Below, one piece after another: positions 1 through 9,442 of a DNA stretch of 64,000 nt. Positions within the stretch are counted from its first letter, which is position 1; the number at the start of each line of letters is the position of its first letter. Source of the DNA: Rodentibacter genomosp. 1 (GTDB lineage: Bacteria > Pseudomonadota > Gammaproteobacteria > Enterobacterales > Pasteurellaceae); NCBI RefSeq assembly GCF_001999285.1, contig NZ_MLHN01000018.1, forward strand, positions 58,141 to 122,140, in the 5' to 3' direction. The translations under genes and the position numbers were made by a program. The notes below the pieces were generated by a model. The model saw only the letters and a program-made list of their open reading frames with translations. It was not told the origin of the DNA and searched no databases.

Positions 1-1
1 T

Positions 2-148
2 GCCATGAAACTCGGCGTAGATGGTGCACCGGAAACCTATTTAGTCGATGCTCACGGTATTATTCGTTATCGTCATTCCGGGCTACTTGATCGAGAAACT
101 TGGAAAAATGTTTTTATTCCCCAAATTCAACAATTAATGAAAAAATGA
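2..148 (+). CDS. dsbE: DsbE/CcmG-family thiol:disulfide interchange protein (C-terminal fragment)
   Basis: The 5' end lies outside the window, leaving about 48 C-terminal residues. They contain [12 protein letters not shown], which matches the GVxGxPETFLID cis-proline segment of the thioredoxin fold in DsbE/CcmG proteins. These membrane-anchored periplasmic proteins reduce apocytochrome c haem-binding cysteines. The active-site CxxC would be upstream and is not visible. The stop overlaps the next gene's start by four bases (ATGA), indicating translational coupling in a cytochrome c maturation or nrf-type operon. Whether it belongs to a general ccm set or a dedicated nitrite-reductase (nrf) set cannot be decided here. 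Confidence 0.8.
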   Translation, partial: AMKLGVDGAPETYLVDAHGIIRYRHSGLLDRETWKNVFIPQIQQLMKK

Positions 149-1200
149 AAATCTTTTTAACCGCACTTTTATTCGCTTTTAGCTTGTTTTCACAAGCAGA
201 AATGGTGGATACGTATCAATTTAACAGCTCGGCGGATCGCACCCGTGCCGTAGAGCTGGCAAAATCTTTGCGTTGCCCTCAGTGTCAAAATCAAAACTTG
301 GTAGAATCCAATTCCCCCATTGCCTATGACCTACGCATTGAAGTTTATAATATGGTGAACGAAGGCAAAAGCAATCAGCAAATTATTGATACAATGACCG
401 CACGTTTCGGTGATTTTGTGAATTATAAGCCGCCTTTTCAGTGGAATACCGCATTATTGTGGCTATTACCCATTGGGTTACTCATTTTAGCTGCCGGATT
501 AGTTTGGCATTCTCACCAAAAAATACTTCAGCTCAAGGATAAGGCCTCCCTTTCCACATTCAACGATCTTGAGCCAAACGAGCCACTCACACATACTTCC
601 CAAAAGAGCAATAGAAAAATCGCTCTCAGTATTTTTGCGTTACTCATTGCCATTCCACTTGGTTATTATTTATCTCTTGACCGCTTTTCACGCCTACAAG
701 AAGGCGAGCAAGCGATGATTTCCCAACATAACAAGCAAATTGAAATGGCAGATTTCCACAAAAAAGAAGATGTAATTACGAAAATTCAGGATAAATTGCG
801 GGCAGATCCGAATAATACCGAAGCTTGGATTCAACTGGGCGAGGCTTATGTACAAAACAACGAATTTGATCATGCTCTCATTGCCTACTCCAACGCAGAA
901 AAATTATCGGGCAGCAAGCCGAACATTTTAGGCTTAAAAGCAACCGCACTTTATTATCAAGCGGGACAACAACTTACCTCAGAAGTCCAACAACTTTTGA
1001 ACCAAGCTCTCACCCAAGATCCCAAAGAAATTTCCAGTCTCTCTTTGCTTGCGACGATTGAGCTTGAACAGCGTAATTATTCTCAAGCAAAAAATTATTT
1101 ACAACAATTGCTAGATAGTGGTAATGCGGCGGTTGATCGCCGTATGGTAATTCAACGAATGAAAATGTTAGAATTTTTAGACAAAGGGCAAGCACAGTGA
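145..1200 (+). CDS. Fused NrfF/CcmH - NrfG/CcmI cytochrome c haem-lyase subunit
   Basis: The predicted protein has 351 residues. The first ~18 form a signal peptide. The LRCPQCQ motif (Cys44, Cys47) is the redox pair of the CcmH/NrfF family, which reduces apocytochrome for haem ligation. Two membrane segments follow (about 103-121 and 159-177), then a TPR-type domain (about 210-340) like NrfG/CcmI, which binds the apocytochrome. I chose the ATG at 145 because it gives a clean signal peptide and an ATGA overlap with the DsbE-like gene; an in-frame ATG at 100 would add 15 unlikely residues. CcmH and CcmI functions are separate proteins in some bacteria and fused in others. Downstream it overlaps the flavoprotein gene by GTGA. 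The true nrf or ccm identity depends on genes to the left of the window. Confidence 0.85.
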   Translation: MKIFLTALLFAFSLFSQAEMVDTYQFNSSADRTRAVELAKSLRCPQCQNQNLVESNSPIAYDLRIEVYNMVNEGKSNQQIIDTMTARFGDFVNYKPPFQWNTALLWLLPIGLLILAAGLVWHSHQKILQLKDKASLSTFNDLEPNEPLTHTSQKSNRKIALSIFALLIAIPLGYYLSLDRFSRLQEGEQAMISQHNKQIEMADFHKKEDVITKIQDKLRADPNNTEAWIQLGEAYVQNNEFDHALIAYSNAEKLSGSKPNILGLKATALYYQAGQQLTSEVQQLLNQALTQDPKEISSLSLLATIELEQRNYSQAKNYLQQLLDSGNAAVDRRMVIQRMKMLEFLDKGQAQ

Positions 1201-2405
1201 AGCATTATTTTGAAACGCTCATTATCGGTGCAGGTGCAGCCGGCTTATTTTGTGCCTCACAATTAGGAAAATTAGGCAAAGAAGTCGCTATACTGGATAA
1301 CGGTAAAAAAATCGGACGAAAAATCTTAATGTCCGGCGGTGGTTTTTGCAATTTTACCAATCTTGATGTCACCCCGGCTCACTATCTCTCGCAAAATCCT
1401 CATTTTGTCAAATCAGCCCTTGCTCGTTATACCAACTGGGATTTTATTTCGCTCGTGGCTGAATATGGCATTGCCTATCACGAAAAAGAACTCGGGCAAC
1501 TTTTTTGTGATGAAGGGGCGGAAAAAATCGTAGAGATGTTGGCAACGGAATGTAAAAAACACCAAGTAAAGATACACTTACGCAATGAAATATCGCAGAT
1601 TGAACAGGTTGAGAATAATGAAACAGTACGCTTTCAGGTGATAGCAAATGCTATCCAATGGGAATGCAAAAACTTAATCATTGCCACGGGAGGGCTTTCA
1701 ATGCCCGGACTTGGCGCGACCCCTTTAGGCTATCAGATTGCTGAACAATTTGGCATTCCTGTCATTCCACCACGCGCAAGCCTTGTCCCCTTCACTTATC
1801 GAGAAACTGACAAATTTTTGACCGCACTTTCAGGCATTAGCCTACCTGTAACCCTCACGGCAAAGAGTGGAAAATCCTTTCACAATCAGTTACTTTTCAC
1901 CCATAGGGGGATTTCAGGCCCTGCAGTATTACAAATATCTAATTATTGGCAGCCTAATGAAAGCGTAGAAATTGATTTGTTACCAACACATAATTTGGAA
2001 GATGAAATCCACCAAATGAAACAAGACTCACCAAAACTGATGTTAAAAACCGTGCTGACACGTTTACTTCCCAAAAAATTAGTGGAACTTTGGATCGAAC
2101 AAGGTTTTATTCAAGATGAAGTAATTGCTAACCTCAGTAAAGTGCGGCTAAAAAATCTATTAGATTTAGTTCATCATTGGCAATTTATACCTAATGGCAC
2201 AGAGGGGTATCGCACAGCTGAAGTCACTATGGGTGGAGTGGACACACATCATATTTCTTCTAAAACCATGGAAAGTCAGCAAATAAAAGGCTTATATTTT
2301 ATTGGAGAAGTATTAGATGTTACCGGCTGGCTTGGCGGTTACAATTTCCAATGGGCGTGGAGTTCGGCTTATGCTTGTGCCTCTGGAATAGGGGAAAAAA
2401 TGTAG
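1197..2405 (+). CDS. HI0933-family NAD(P)/FAD-dependent oxidoreductase
   Basis: The N-terminus IIGAGAAGLFCA (about residues 8-19) is a Rossmann GxGxxG dinucleotide-binding motif. GRKILMSGGGFCNFTN near residue 40 and the terminal GEVLDVTGWLGGYNFQWAWSSAYACA segment are hallmarks of the HI0933-like (YhiN/BaiN) flavoprotein family. Length, 402 residues, is usual. The physiological substrate is not settled for most members. Start is GTG at 1197, overlapping the preceding stop as GTGA, so it is probably translated from the same mRNA. The stop TAG (2403-2405) is the first triplet inside a dispersed palindromic repeat (GTAGGGACAC), so the element appears to define the 3' end of this gene. Confidence 0.9.
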   Translation: MKHYFETLIIGAGAAGLFCASQLGKLGKEVAILDNGKKIGRKILMSGGGFCNFTNLDVTPAHYLSQNPHFVKSALARYTNWDFISLVAEYGIAYHEKELGQLFCDEGAEKIVEMLATECKKHQVKIHLRNEISQIEQVENNETVRFQVIANAIQWECKNLIIATGGLSMPGLGATPLGYQIAEQFGIPVIPPRASLVPFTYRETDKFLTALSGISLPVTLTAKSGKSFHNQLLFTHRGISGPAVLQISNYWQPNESVEIDLLPTHNLEDEIHQMKQDSPKLMLKTVLTRLLPKKLVELWIEQGFIQDEVIANLSKVRLKNLLDLVHHWQFIPNGTEGYRTAEVTMGGVDTHHISSKTMESQQIKGLYFIGEVLDVTGWLGGYNFQWAWSSAYACASGIGEKM

Positions 2406-2526
2406 GGACACACTGCGTGTGTCCGGTATAAAATCAAAATCATCTCAATATGTTATAAACGGACACACACAGTGTGTCCCTACAAATAACGCCTAAATCA
2501 TGTTTCAGTCACTGCGACATAATACC
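2402..2526. repeat. Dispersed palindromic repeat, copy A (left outer arm missing)
   Basis: The inverted core starts GTAGGGACACAC at 2402 and returns as GTGTGTCCCTAC at 2472-2483. It continues to the right outer arm, CGACATAATACC (2515-2526). The left outer arm seen in full copies is absent; coding sequence of the flavoprotein gene occupies its place. The core could fold into a long hairpin and may help end transcription from both sides. Confidence 0.85.
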
Positions 2527-2568
2527 GGCTTTCTACATCATAAAACTGGCTGAAAATAAACCGCACTT

Positions 2569-3477
2569 TTATTCGTCCATATAGCCTAGGCTACGCAATG
2601 CACGTTCATCATCCGCCCAGCCGGATTTCACTTTCACCCATAATTCAAGATGAACTTTGTTATCAAATAGGCGCTCCATATCCGCACGGGCTTCCATACC
2701 GATGGTTTTGATTTTTTGTCCTCGTGCGCCAATCACCATTTTCTTTTGTCCTTCACGTTCCACCAAAATCAAACCATTGATTTCATAAGTGCCACGTTCA
2801 TTCACTTTAAACTGTTCAATTTCAACGGTGACCGAATAAGGTAGTTCTTCTCCGGTAAAACGCATTAATTTCTCACGGATAATTTCCGATGCCATAAAAC
2901 GTTGTGAACGATCTGTGACATAATCTTCAGGAAAATGGTGAACGCCTTCACGTAAAGCTGAACGTACAATTTTTTCCAGTTCGTGAACATTATTACCACG
3001 TTGTGCAGAAATCGGTACGATATGGGCAAAATCAAATTTACCGCTTAATTCAGTGATAAACGGCAATAAATCATCTTTATTTTTGATGTTATCTACCTTA
3101 TTAATTGCCAATACTACCGGTGCTTTCGCGTTGCGAAGTTTGTTTAACACCATTTCATCATCAGCATTCCAATGGGTGCCGTCCACCACAAAAATAATAA
3201 GATCCACATCGCCGATAGCACTACTTGCCGCACGGTTCATTAAACGATTGATAGCACGTTTTTCTTCAATATGAAGCCCCGGGGTATCCACATAAATTTC
3301 TTGATAAGCCCCTTCTGTTTTGATCCCCACAATACGGTGACGGGTAGTTTGGGCTTTACGTGAGGTAATGGAGATTTTCTGCCCTAAAATTTTATTTAAG
3401 AGCGTTGATTTCCCGACATTCGGGCGACCTACAATGGCAATAAAGCCGCAATAGGTTTTGTCAGATTGTTCTGTCAT
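2569..3477 (-). CDS. era: GTPase Era
   Basis: Era is an essential GTPase that binds the 3' end of 16S rRNA and assists 30S assembly. The 302-residue length is normal. Visible G motifs are GRPNVGKST (G1, about residues 17-25), DTPGLH (G3) and NKVD (G4). The C-terminus holds the KH RNA-binding region ([13 protein letters not shown]). Its start overlaps the rnc stop by four bases (ATGA on the minus strand), so it is the distal gene of lepA-lepB-rnc-era, as in many gammaproteobacteria. Confidence 0.97.
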   Translation of the reverse strand: MTEQSDKTYCGFIAIVGRPNVGKSTLLNKILGQKISITSRKAQTTRHRIVGIKTEGAYQEIYVDTPGLHIEEKRAINRLMNRAASSAIGDVDLIIFVVDGTHWNADDEMVLNKLRNAKAPVVLAINKVDNIKNKDDLLPFITELSGKFDFAHIVPISAQRGNNVHELEKIVRSALREGVHHFPEDYVTDRSQRFMASEIIREKLMRFTGEELPYSVTVEIEQFKVNERGTYEINGLILVEREGQKKMVIGARGQKIKTIGMEARADMERLFDNKVHLELWVKVKSGWADDERALRSLGYMDE

Positions 3478-4157
3478 TTGATGTCCAGTTCTTTTAAAAT
3501 TTGTTCTGCTGCGGCCTGTTCTGCTTTACGGCGACTTGAGCCTTTCGCCACAAAAGTGCGGTCAATTTTAGCCACATTTTTCACTTTGCATTCAACGGTG
3601 AAAGTTTGGCAATGGGGTTCACCTTGAATGTTAATGACTTCATAACTTGGTAATGCCAGCCCTTTACCTTGTAAATATTCTTGTAGGCGGGTTTTGGCAT
3701 CTTTTTGATTATCACCCGGTTTGATTTCTGCCAACAGAGTTTTATACCAAGTTTGGATCACTTGTGTTGTGAGAACAATGCCTTGATCCAACGACATGGC
3801 ACCAATAATTGCTTCCACGCAGTCCGCAAGGATTGATTCACGGCGAAAACCACCACTTTTCAACTCACCGGAACCAAGCGACATATATTCCCCCAGTTCA
3901 AACTGACGGGCTAGCACTGCTAATGTTTTTTCTCTCACTAAAGTCGCACGCATACGGCTCAATTCACCTTCATTACAACGGGGAAATTGATGAAATAAGG
4001 CTTCTGCAATGGTGAAATTGAGGATGGAATCACCCAGAAACTCTAGGCGTTCATTGTGTTTTGTCGCAGCACTCCGATGGGTGAGTGCCAATTTTAAGAG
4101 CGAACTATCCTTAAATTGGTAACCGATTTTTCGCTCTAATCTCTCTAAATGATTCAT
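3474..4157 (-). CDS. rnc: Ribonuclease III
   Basis: RNase III cleaves double-stranded RNA in rRNA processing and mRNA turnover. The signature [13 protein letters not shown] (about residues 33-45) carries metal-binding acidic residues, and [15 protein letters not shown] provides further conserved ones. A double-stranded RNA-binding domain follows residue ~145, ending in [17 protein letters not shown] take the start [15 protein letters not shown] at 4157, giving 227 residues and matching the family; an upstream ATG at 4187 would run back into lepB. The gap after the lepB stop is one base. Confidence 0.96.
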   Translation of the reverse strand: MNHLERLERKIGYQFKDSSLLKLALTHRSAATKHNERLEFLGDSILNFTIAEALFHQFPRCNEGELSRMRATLVREKTLAVLARQFELGEYMSLGSGELKSGGFRRESILADCVEAIIGAMSLDQGIVLTTQVIQTWYKTLLAEIKPGDNQKDAKTRLQEYLQGKGLALPSYEVINIQGEPHCQTFTVECKVKNVAKIDRTFVAKGSSRRKAEQAAAEQILKELDIK

Positions 4158-4158
4158 C

Positions 4159-5208
4159 TTATTTAATTGCTGTAAAGAAACGTTCAAAACGCAAGCCTGT
4201 CGGCCATTCGTTTGGTTCTTTTTCCAGACTCATCCAAATATAAGTGGCTTTACCGACAATATTTTTTTCCGGTACAAATCCCCAAAAACGACTGTCATCA
4301 CTGTGATCGCGATTATCACCCATGACAAAATACTGTCCTTCCGGCACGACCCACTCCGCCGTTGGATTACCTTCTTGTGGGAAAAATTCCGGCCCAGCAT
4401 AACGGCGATATGGGCTGATCAACACGTTGTGTACCGCATCACCTTTTTCTGTCAATTCCAATTCATTCGGAAATGCCGGATTCGTTGGATTTTGGCTATA
4501 TTCAAATGTTTTGGTTTCACAATTTACATCGCAAGGTTTGCCTTCTTTACCATACACAATCTTCAATGTTTTTTGATCCATATCGAAAATGACACGGTCT
4601 CCGCCTTGCCCGACAATACGCTTTATGTAATCGACACCGGACATATTATTTTTTGAGGTTAAGGCTAAATTTTCCGCATAGGCGGCTCGGGTAGCCCCTA
4701 ATCCTGTGCGGAGTAAGGCTTGTTCCGGTGCTTTAAATACGATGACATCACCACGTTGTGGTTTCTCCCCTTCAATAATCGTATTTTGGAAAATCGGGTC
4801 TTTGACACCATAGGCATATTTATTCACCACGAGAAAATCGCCAACACGTAATGTGGATTCCATCGAGCCTGAAGGAATTTGGAAGGGTTCAAACAAAAAA
4901 GAACGCACAAGGAAAACAACGGCTAATACAGGAAACAGTGAAGACAAAAACTCCGCACCTTCCGAAATGGGTTCGATTTTGGCTTTTTCCTCATCACTCA
5001 GAGCTTGACCTGAACGTTGTTCCGCACGGAGGATTTGACGATAGCGTTTAGGCACAACAACAAAACGATGATAGCACCATAACACACCGGAAAGTACGGT
5101 CAAAATCAACAATAAAATGCTAAACGTATTGGGCAATTGGAAATAATCCAACGCCTTCCAAAGACCAAATCCTACGGCTAAAAAAATCACGAAAAATAAA
5201 TTAGACAT
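4159..5208 (-). CDS. lepB: Signal peptidase I
   Basis: This inner-membrane serine protease removes signal peptides from exported preproteins. The protein has 349 residues. Hydrophobic segments lie near residues 1-20, 29-48 and 92-106. The catalytic serine is Ser115 in PSGSMES, and the general base is Lys196 in the YIKRIVG motif. [16 protein letters not shown] is the conserved C-terminal box. The gene starts 8 bases after the lepA stop and is followed by rnc, so cotranscription is very likely. Confidence 0.96.
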   Translation of the reverse strand: MSNLFFVIFLAVGFGLWKALDYFQLPNTFSILLLILTVLSGVLWCYHRFVVVPKRYRQILRAEQRSGQALSDEEKAKIEPISEGAEFLSSLFPVLAVVFLVRSFLFEPFQIPSGSMESTLRVGDFLVVNKYAYGVKDPIFQNTIIEGEKPQRGDVIVFKAPEQALLRTGLGATRAAYAENLALTSKNNMSGVDYIKRIVGQGGDRVIFDMDQKTLKIVYGKEGKPCDVNCETKTFEYSQNPTNPAFPNELELTEKGDAVHNVLISPYRRYAGPEFFPQEGNPTAEWVVPEGQYFVMGDNRDHSDDSRFWGFVPEKNIVGKATYIWMSLEKEPNEWPTGLRFERFFTAIK

Positions 5209-5216
5209 ACTGTTCC

Positions 5217-7013
5217 TTATTTATCCTTACCCACATGTAAAATCGCCAAAAATGCCTCTTGCGGTACTTCTACATTACCCAGGGATTTCATTCGTTTTTT
5301 CCCTTCTTTTTGCTTCTGTAAAAGTTTTTTCTTACGGCTCACATCACCACCATAACATTTCGCCAACACGTTTTTACGTAATTGTTTCACCGTTGAGCGT
5401 GCAATAATGTGGTTACCAATAGCAGCTTGAATGGCAATATCAAATTGTTGACGAGGGATCAACTCACGCATTTTTTCCACTAATTCACGACCACGATACT
5501 GGGCGTTATCTTTATGCACAATTAAGGCTAAGGCATCCACTCGTTCACCATTGATCATAATATCGACACGCACCATATCCGCCGCTTGGAAACGTTTAAA
5601 CCCATAATCCAGCGAGGCATAACCGCGAGAGGTGGATTTTAGACGATCGAAGAAATCCAGTACCACTTCACCCATTGGAATTTCATAAGTCAATGCAATT
5701 TGATTCCCGTGATAGACCATATTGGTTTGTACGCCACGTTTTTCCACACAGAGCGTAATCACATTTCCTAAGTATTCCTGCGGCACGAGCATATTACATT
5801 CTGCAATCGGTTCACGAATTTCGGAAATATTATTAAGCGGCGGTAGTTTAGCCGGACTATCCACATACACTACTTCGCCATTAGTCATTTCAACTTCATA
5901 AATTACTGTTGGTGCGGTGGTGATTAAATCAAGATCATACTCCCGTTCTAAGCGTTCTTGAATGATCTCCATATGGAGAAGTCCCAAGAAACCACAACGG
6001 AAACCGAAACCAAGTGCGGTTGAATTTTCCGGTTCATAGAATAATGAGGCATCATTGAGGCTTAATTTACCTAAGGCATCACGAAATGCCTCATAATCGT
6101 CCGAACTAACGGGGAACAAGCCCGCATAAACTTGTGGTTTAACTTTCTTAAAGCCCGGTAAAACATGGCTTGCCGGATGGTGTTGATGGGTTAAGGTATC
6201 GCCTACCGGTGCCCCTAAAATATCTTTAATCGCACAAACGACCCAGCCTACTTCACCACAGTTTAATACCGTGGTATCCTCTTGCTTTGGCGTGAAAATA
6301 CCAAGGCGATCTACGTTATAAGCCTGCCCTGTAGACATCACTTTAATTTTATCGCCTTTGCGTAGCGTACCGTTTTTAATCCGCACAAGGGAAACCACGC
6401 CCAGATAATTATCGAACCAAGAATCAATGATTAAGGCTTGTAATGGTGCGTCAGGATCGCCTTCCGGTGCAGGAATTTTTGCCACAATTTCTTCTAACAC
6501 ATCTTCAATGCCCTGTCCGGTTTTCGCCGAGCAACGCACCGCATCCATCGCATCAATACCCACAATATCTTCGATTTCTTCTGCTACACGTTCAGGATCT
6601 GCCGCAGGCAAGTCAATTTTGTTTAAAATTGGTACGACTTCAAGATCCATTTCAATTGCCGTGTAACAATTTGCTAAAGTTTGTGCCTCAACACCTTGCC
6701 CCGCATCCACCACCAATAATGCCCCTTCACAAGCGGCGAGGGAACGTGATACTTCATAGGAAAAATCCACATGTCCCGGTGTATCAATAAAGTTTAATTG
6801 ATAGGTTTCGCCATCTTTGGCTTTGTAATTTAAGGTGACACTTTGAGCCTTAATAGTGATGCCACGTTCACGTTCAAGATCCATTGAATCCAACACCTGT
6901 GCTTCCATTTCACGATCGGAAAGCCCGCCACAAGTTTGAATCAAACGGTCTGACAGCGTTGATTTACCATGGTCAATGTGAGCAATAATAGAAAAGTTAC
7001 GAATATTCTTCAT
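5217..7013 (-). CDS. lepA: Elongation factor 4 (LepA) GTPase
   Basis: LepA is a ribosome-associated translational GTPase. The protein begins [19 protein letters not shown] with the P-loop at about residues 12-20. DTPGH (G3) and NKID (G4) follow. The C-terminal region with [15 protein letters not shown] and [17 protein letters not shown] is characteristic of LepA rather than EF-G. The start at 7013 gives 598 residues, as in homologues; an ATG six codons upstream is open but unsupported. It is the first gene of lepA-lepB-rnc-era. Confidence 0.97.
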   Translation of the reverse strand: MKNIRNFSIIAHIDHGKSTLSDRLIQTCGGLSDREMEAQVLDSMDLERERGITIKAQSVTLNYKAKDGETYQLNFIDTPGHVDFSYEVSRSLAACEGALLVVDAGQGVEAQTLANCYTAIEMDLEVVPILNKIDLPAADPERVAEEIEDIVGIDAMDAVRCSAKTGQGIEDVLEEIVAKIPAPEGDPDAPLQALIIDSWFDNYLGVVSLVRIKNGTLRKGDKIKVMSTGQAYNVDRLGIFTPKQEDTTVLNCGEVGWVVCAIKDILGAPVGDTLTHQHHPASHVLPGFKKVKPQVYAGLFPVSSDDYEAFRDALGKLSLNDASLFYEPENSTALGFGFRCGFLGLLHMEIIQERLEREYDLDLITTAPTVIYEVEMTNGEVVYVDSPAKLPPLNNISEIREPIAECNMLVPQEYLGNVITLCVEKRGVQTNMVYHGNQIALTYEIPMGEVVLDFFDRLKSTSRGYASLDYGFKRFQAADMVRVDIMINGERVDALALIVHKDNAQYRGRELVEKMRELIPRQQFDIAIQAAIGNHIIARSTVKQLRKNVLAKCYGGDVSRKKKLLQKQKEGKKRMKSLGNVEVPQEAFLAILHVGKDK

Positions 7014-7160
7014 AAAAGATAATGTTCTCAAAAATCAACAAATTTAACTGGCGGATTGTACCTGAAAAGCGAAGGAATCGCTAGGAAAGAAAGGAAAGTG
7101 CGGTGGATTTTTCGCGATTTTTCTTGATGAATGCGGTCTATCTGGGGATAAAAATGAAAT

Positions 7161-7185
7161 GAGCCAAATTTTAATTATTTGGCTC
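7161..7185 (-). terminator. Hairpin after the accessory gene cluster
   Basis: A perfect 9-bp inverted repeat (GAGCCAAAT / ATTTGGCTC) has a 7-base spacer. On the minus strand it is followed by a T-rich stretch (ATTTCATTTTTA). It sits about 60 bases past the last gene of the minus-strand cassette and before lepA, so it fits a Rho-independent terminator. Confidence 0.6.
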
Positions 7186-7247
7186 AACATACATTGCAAA
7201 TGTAAAAATCAGATCGCTATTTTGGTGAAATATTTTTCAAACAAAAC

Positions 7248-7535
7248 TTAACTAAGTTTGATAGCTTTCCCTTCAAAATCAACATATTCAATCGTTAGTT
7301 CTGTAAATTGACCTGAAACTAGTGCTTCTAACTCTTGCTTTATTGCCATTTCATATTGAGAATGATCGGCTAACTCAATAACTCTTGAAAAAAATAGATC
7401 TTTTTCATTTTGAGCTTCTAAGTATTTATAGCCATTCTCAACTAACTTATTTACAAAAGCCCCAATATCCACACCTTTATTTGGACGAATGATAATTTTA
7501 GTTTCTGTTATGTGAGATGATGTAAATCTACTCAT
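7248..7535 (-). CDS. Hypothetical protein, 95 aa
   Basis: I do not recognise a family. The protein begins MSRFTSSHITETKIIIRPNKG, is soluble and mixed-charge, and has no signal peptide, membrane segment or cysteine. I chose the ATG at 7535 because it overlaps the upstream stop as TAATG and has GGAGAAG at good spacing; an ATG five codons upstream is possible. It is the last gene of a three-gene minus-strand cassette with the small exported protein and a DUF805-like membrane protein. The DNA is visibly richer in A+T than neighbouring housekeeping genes, which suggests acquisition. Confidence 0.65.
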   Translation of the reverse strand: MSRFTSSHITETKIIIRPNKGVDIGAFVNKLVENGYKYLEAQNEKDLFFSRVIELADHSQYEMAIKQELEALVSGQFTELTIEYVDFEGKAIKLS

Positions 7536-7768
7536 TAGTTTCTTCTCCACTTATTTCTTTCCGGATCAACCTCAATAGACATAGGACAAAACCCTTTTAC
7601 AACAATAGAAACTTTAAAACCACCTAAAGTTTCATAATAACAGCGAGTATAGAACACATCCCCCGTGTCTGACTCTCCAATATTAGTGGCATACTCCCAA
7701 TCTGCTAGAGCTACGCTAGAAGCTACGACCCCAAATACTAAAAGCATTAATTTTCCTAACTTACGCAT
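7535..7768 (-). CDS. Small exported protein of unknown function, 77 aa
   Basis: Residues 1-22 (MRKLGKLMLLVFGVVASSVALA) form a classical Sec signal peptide with an AxA-type site, leaving a mature protein of ~55 residues. The mature part has two cysteines (in FYTRCYY and GFCPMS), which could form a disulfide in the periplasm. No known family is recognised. The start is three bases after the DUF805 gene's stop and the stop overlaps the next start by one base, so the three genes are a tight operon. Confidence 0.7.
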   Translation of the reverse strand: MRKLGKLMLLVFGVVASSVALADWEYATNIGESDTGDVFYTRCYYETLGGFKVSIVVKGFCPMSIEVDPERNKWRRN

Positions 7769-7771
7769 ATG

Positions 7772-8272
7772 TTACTCCTGTTTTTGTGTGATGTTGTGTT
7801 TTTTCCAAAACGGAATAGGCTCTGCTCCAAATTGATTTTCTCCTTTTGTTCCTTTTATAAAAACAAGTGAAGTAAGACAAATGAGCGAAATGAATCCTAA
7901 AAGTAACGTATATTCGATTCTAGCAAAAGAGAGGAACACTACGATAATCTCAAGGAGAGCAATAGTTATCCCTAATCCACTATTTCCAAAAGATTTATCA
8001 TAATCATGTATACGTCTTACAATATGCGAATATTTAAAAATTGTGACCAAAACAACTAAAACTAGCACAATAGCAGCGAAAAAAATAATCTCATACACAC
8101 TAAAATTTTTTATAGTAGAAGGAGAATTCAATACTTGTAGAAAAACATAAGCTAATGTGTTGAACACGAAGAGTGAAATTATGAAAAAAAGTAAAAAAAT
8201 CGCAAAGTGCAATCTTCCAATACGTCCTTTAAAGCCAAATAAAAAATTCCAAGTTTTTTTCAATTTATTCAT
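7772..8272 (-). CDS. DUF805-like inner-membrane protein
   Basis: The protein has 166 residues with about four hydrophobic segments (roughly 24-50, 58-86, 98-117, 120-140). The opening FLFGFKGRIGRLHFAIF resembles the GRIxRxxFW entry of the DUF805 family of small membrane proteins, whose role is unknown. It leads the three-gene minus-strand cassette. A ribosome binding site (AGAGGTT) precedes the ATG, and a good promoter lies at 8322-8350. Confidence 0.75.
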   Translation of the reverse strand: MNKLKKTWNFLFGFKGRIGRLHFAIFLLFFIISLFVFNTLAYVFLQVLNSPSTIKNFSVYEIIFFAAIVLVLVVLVTIFKYSHIVRRIHDYDKSFGNSGLGITIALLEIIVVFLSFARIEYTLLLGFISLICLTSLVFIKGTKGENQFGAEPIPFWKKHNITQKQE

Positions 8273-8321
8273 TTTTAACCTCTAGAGCAGAAAATATAAC
8301 ATAAACGAATTTTCAATTGGC

Positions 8322-8350
8322 ATTATATTCATTTATAAACCTTCTTACAA
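8322..8350 (-). promoter_or_regulatory. Sigma-70 promoter for the DUF805 cassette
   Basis: On the minus strand, TTGTAA (8345-8350) and TATAAT (8322-8327) are 17 bases apart, close to the sigma-70 consensus. The promoter points at the gene starting at 8272. The inverted repeat at 8361-8395 begins 10 bases upstream of the -35 box, so a regulator bound there could act on this promoter too. Confidence 0.6.
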
Positions 8351-8360
8351 GCATAAAAAT

Positions 8361-8395
8361 CACTATAAATATGCAGTTATTGAATATTTATAGTG
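8361..8395. promoter_or_regulatory. Perfect 12-bp inverted repeat, probable XRE operator
   Basis: CACTATAAATAT (8361-8372) and ATATTTATAGTG (8384-8395) are perfect reverse complements separated by 11 bases. The site lies immediately upstream of the XRE gene (ATG 8403) and near the divergent cassette promoter. The right arm includes TATAGT (8389-8394), a plausible -10 for the XRE gene, so binding there would repress its own transcription. Autoregulation is inferred. Confidence 0.6.
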
Positions 8396-8402
8396 TAAAG
8401 AT

Positions 8403-8744
8403 ATGGCAAAATTTGTTCCAAGCAAGATAGATCAATTAGTTGGTCAGCGAATCCAGAAAAAACGTAAGGAGCTTGGTCTTACCGCTGAAAAACTTTCTGA
8501 ATATGTGGATATTTCTCAACCCCAACTTTCTCGCTATGAACGTGGTACAAACAAAATCAATTTGACACATCTCGTTGCGATTGCTGCTTTTTTAAAAACA
8601 CCAATGAGCTATTTCTTTGCCGATTGTATGGATAACTTAGAATGGAATCAGGATGAATTAGATAGGACTTGGTTAGGATTAAGCCACTCTCAGAAAAGTA
8701 TTGTGGTTCAGTTAGTAAAAGAGTTTAATAAAACATCAAGCTAA
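8403..8744 (+). CDS. XRE-family helix-turn-helix regulator
   Basis: The protein has 113 residues. A Cro/CI-type HTH covers about residues 15-68 (RIQKKRKELGLTAEKLSEYVDISQPQLSRYERG), followed by a short helical tail. Small XRE proteins of this type are DNA-binding repressors of their own or neighbouring genes. It is divergent from the three-gene unknown cassette and carries a perfect inverted repeat directly upstream. No clear Shine-Dalgarno precedes the ATG, and the putative -10 ends only 8 bases before it, so the mRNA may be leaderless or nearly so. The base composition is AT-rich, like the cassette. Confidence 0.85.
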   Translation: MAKFVPSKIDQLVGQRIQKKRKELGLTAEKLSEYVDISQPQLSRYERGTNKINLTHLVAIAAFLKTPMSYFFADCMDNLEWNQDELDRTWLGLSHSQKSIVVQLVKEFNKTSS

Positions 8745-8754
8745 AAGAACAAAA

Positions 8755-8779
8755 CCCCGATAAAATCGGGGCTTTTCTT
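8755..8779. terminator. Rho-independent terminator between XRE gene and grcA
   Basis: The stem CCCCGAT / ATCGGGG has a 3-base loop (AAA) and is followed by CTTTTCTT on the plus strand and preceded by AAAA, so it can end both converging transcripts. Confidence 0.8.
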
Positions 8780-8792
8780 ATTTGATATAAAA

Positions 8793-9176
8793 TTATAAAC
8801 TTTCAGTGAAAGTACGGGTGATTACATCACGCTGTTGTTCAGGCGTTAAAGAGTTAAAACGTACGGCATAACCGGAAACACGGATGGTTAATTGTGGATA
8901 TTTATCCGGATTGTTTACCGCATCTTCTAGAGTTTCACGACGTAGCACGTTTACGTTTAAATGTTGACCACCTTCAACTTTTACGGTTGGTGCGACATTT
9001 ACCGGTAATTCACGATATTCGATTTGACCAAGTTCGCTCACTGCAACCACTTGGTCTTCGGAAAATTCACCTTTCGCACATAAGCAACGTGCTTCATTGG
9101 TTTCGCTGTCTAATAACCAGAATGAGTTAAGTAAATTGTCATTCGCTGCTTGAGTAATTTGAATACCTTTAATCAT
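8793..9176 (-). CDS. grcA: Autonomous glycyl radical cofactor GrcA
   Basis: GrcA (YfiD) replaces the damaged glycyl-radical segment of pyruvate formate-lyase under oxidative stress or microaerobic conditions. The 127-residue protein has the C-terminal RVSGYAVRF motif with the radical site at Gly102, and it lacks the rest of pyruvate formate-lyase, as expected. A perfect FNR box lies at 9298-9311, about 120 bases upstream, consistent with anaerobic activation. It converges with the XRE gene and diverges from ung. Confidence 0.96.
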   Translation of the reverse strand: MIKGIQITQAANDNLLNSFWLLDSETNEARCLCAKGEFSEDQVVAVSELGQIEYRELPVNVAPTVKVEGGQHLNVNVLRRETLEDAVNNPDKYPQLTIRVSGYAVRFNSLTPEQQRDVITRTFTESL

Positions 9177-9297
9177 AATAGCCTCCTAATTGGCATCTGT
9201 ATAATCATAAAAACTGTGCAAATTTTATCAAAAATTTTGAATACTTCAAATTCTTTTGATAAAGAACAAGTTATTTTTTATAGCTATTTTTAAAATT

Positions 9298-9311
9298 TTG
9301 ATGTAAATCAA
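9298..9311. promoter_or_regulatory. FNR box upstream of grcA
   Basis: TTGAT-GTAA-ATCAA is a perfect match to the FNR consensus TTGATNNNNATCAA. It lies in the AT-rich gap between grcA (minus) and ung (plus). grcA homologues are typically FNR-activated, so grcA is the likely target. Confidence 0.75.
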
Positions 9312-9442
9312 AATATCAATCAATCAATCCTCTAATATTATATTTTTATTAACAAAAATATTACATTTCAAATAAATCAATCCTACCTAGGCAATCATAT
9401 TTCATTTATAATATTACCAATTAACTTTTAATAGGATTCATT

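Noticed and set aside
6427..6790. Long plus-strand ORFs opposite lepA
   Set aside because: They are shadows of the lepA coding sequence on the other strand.
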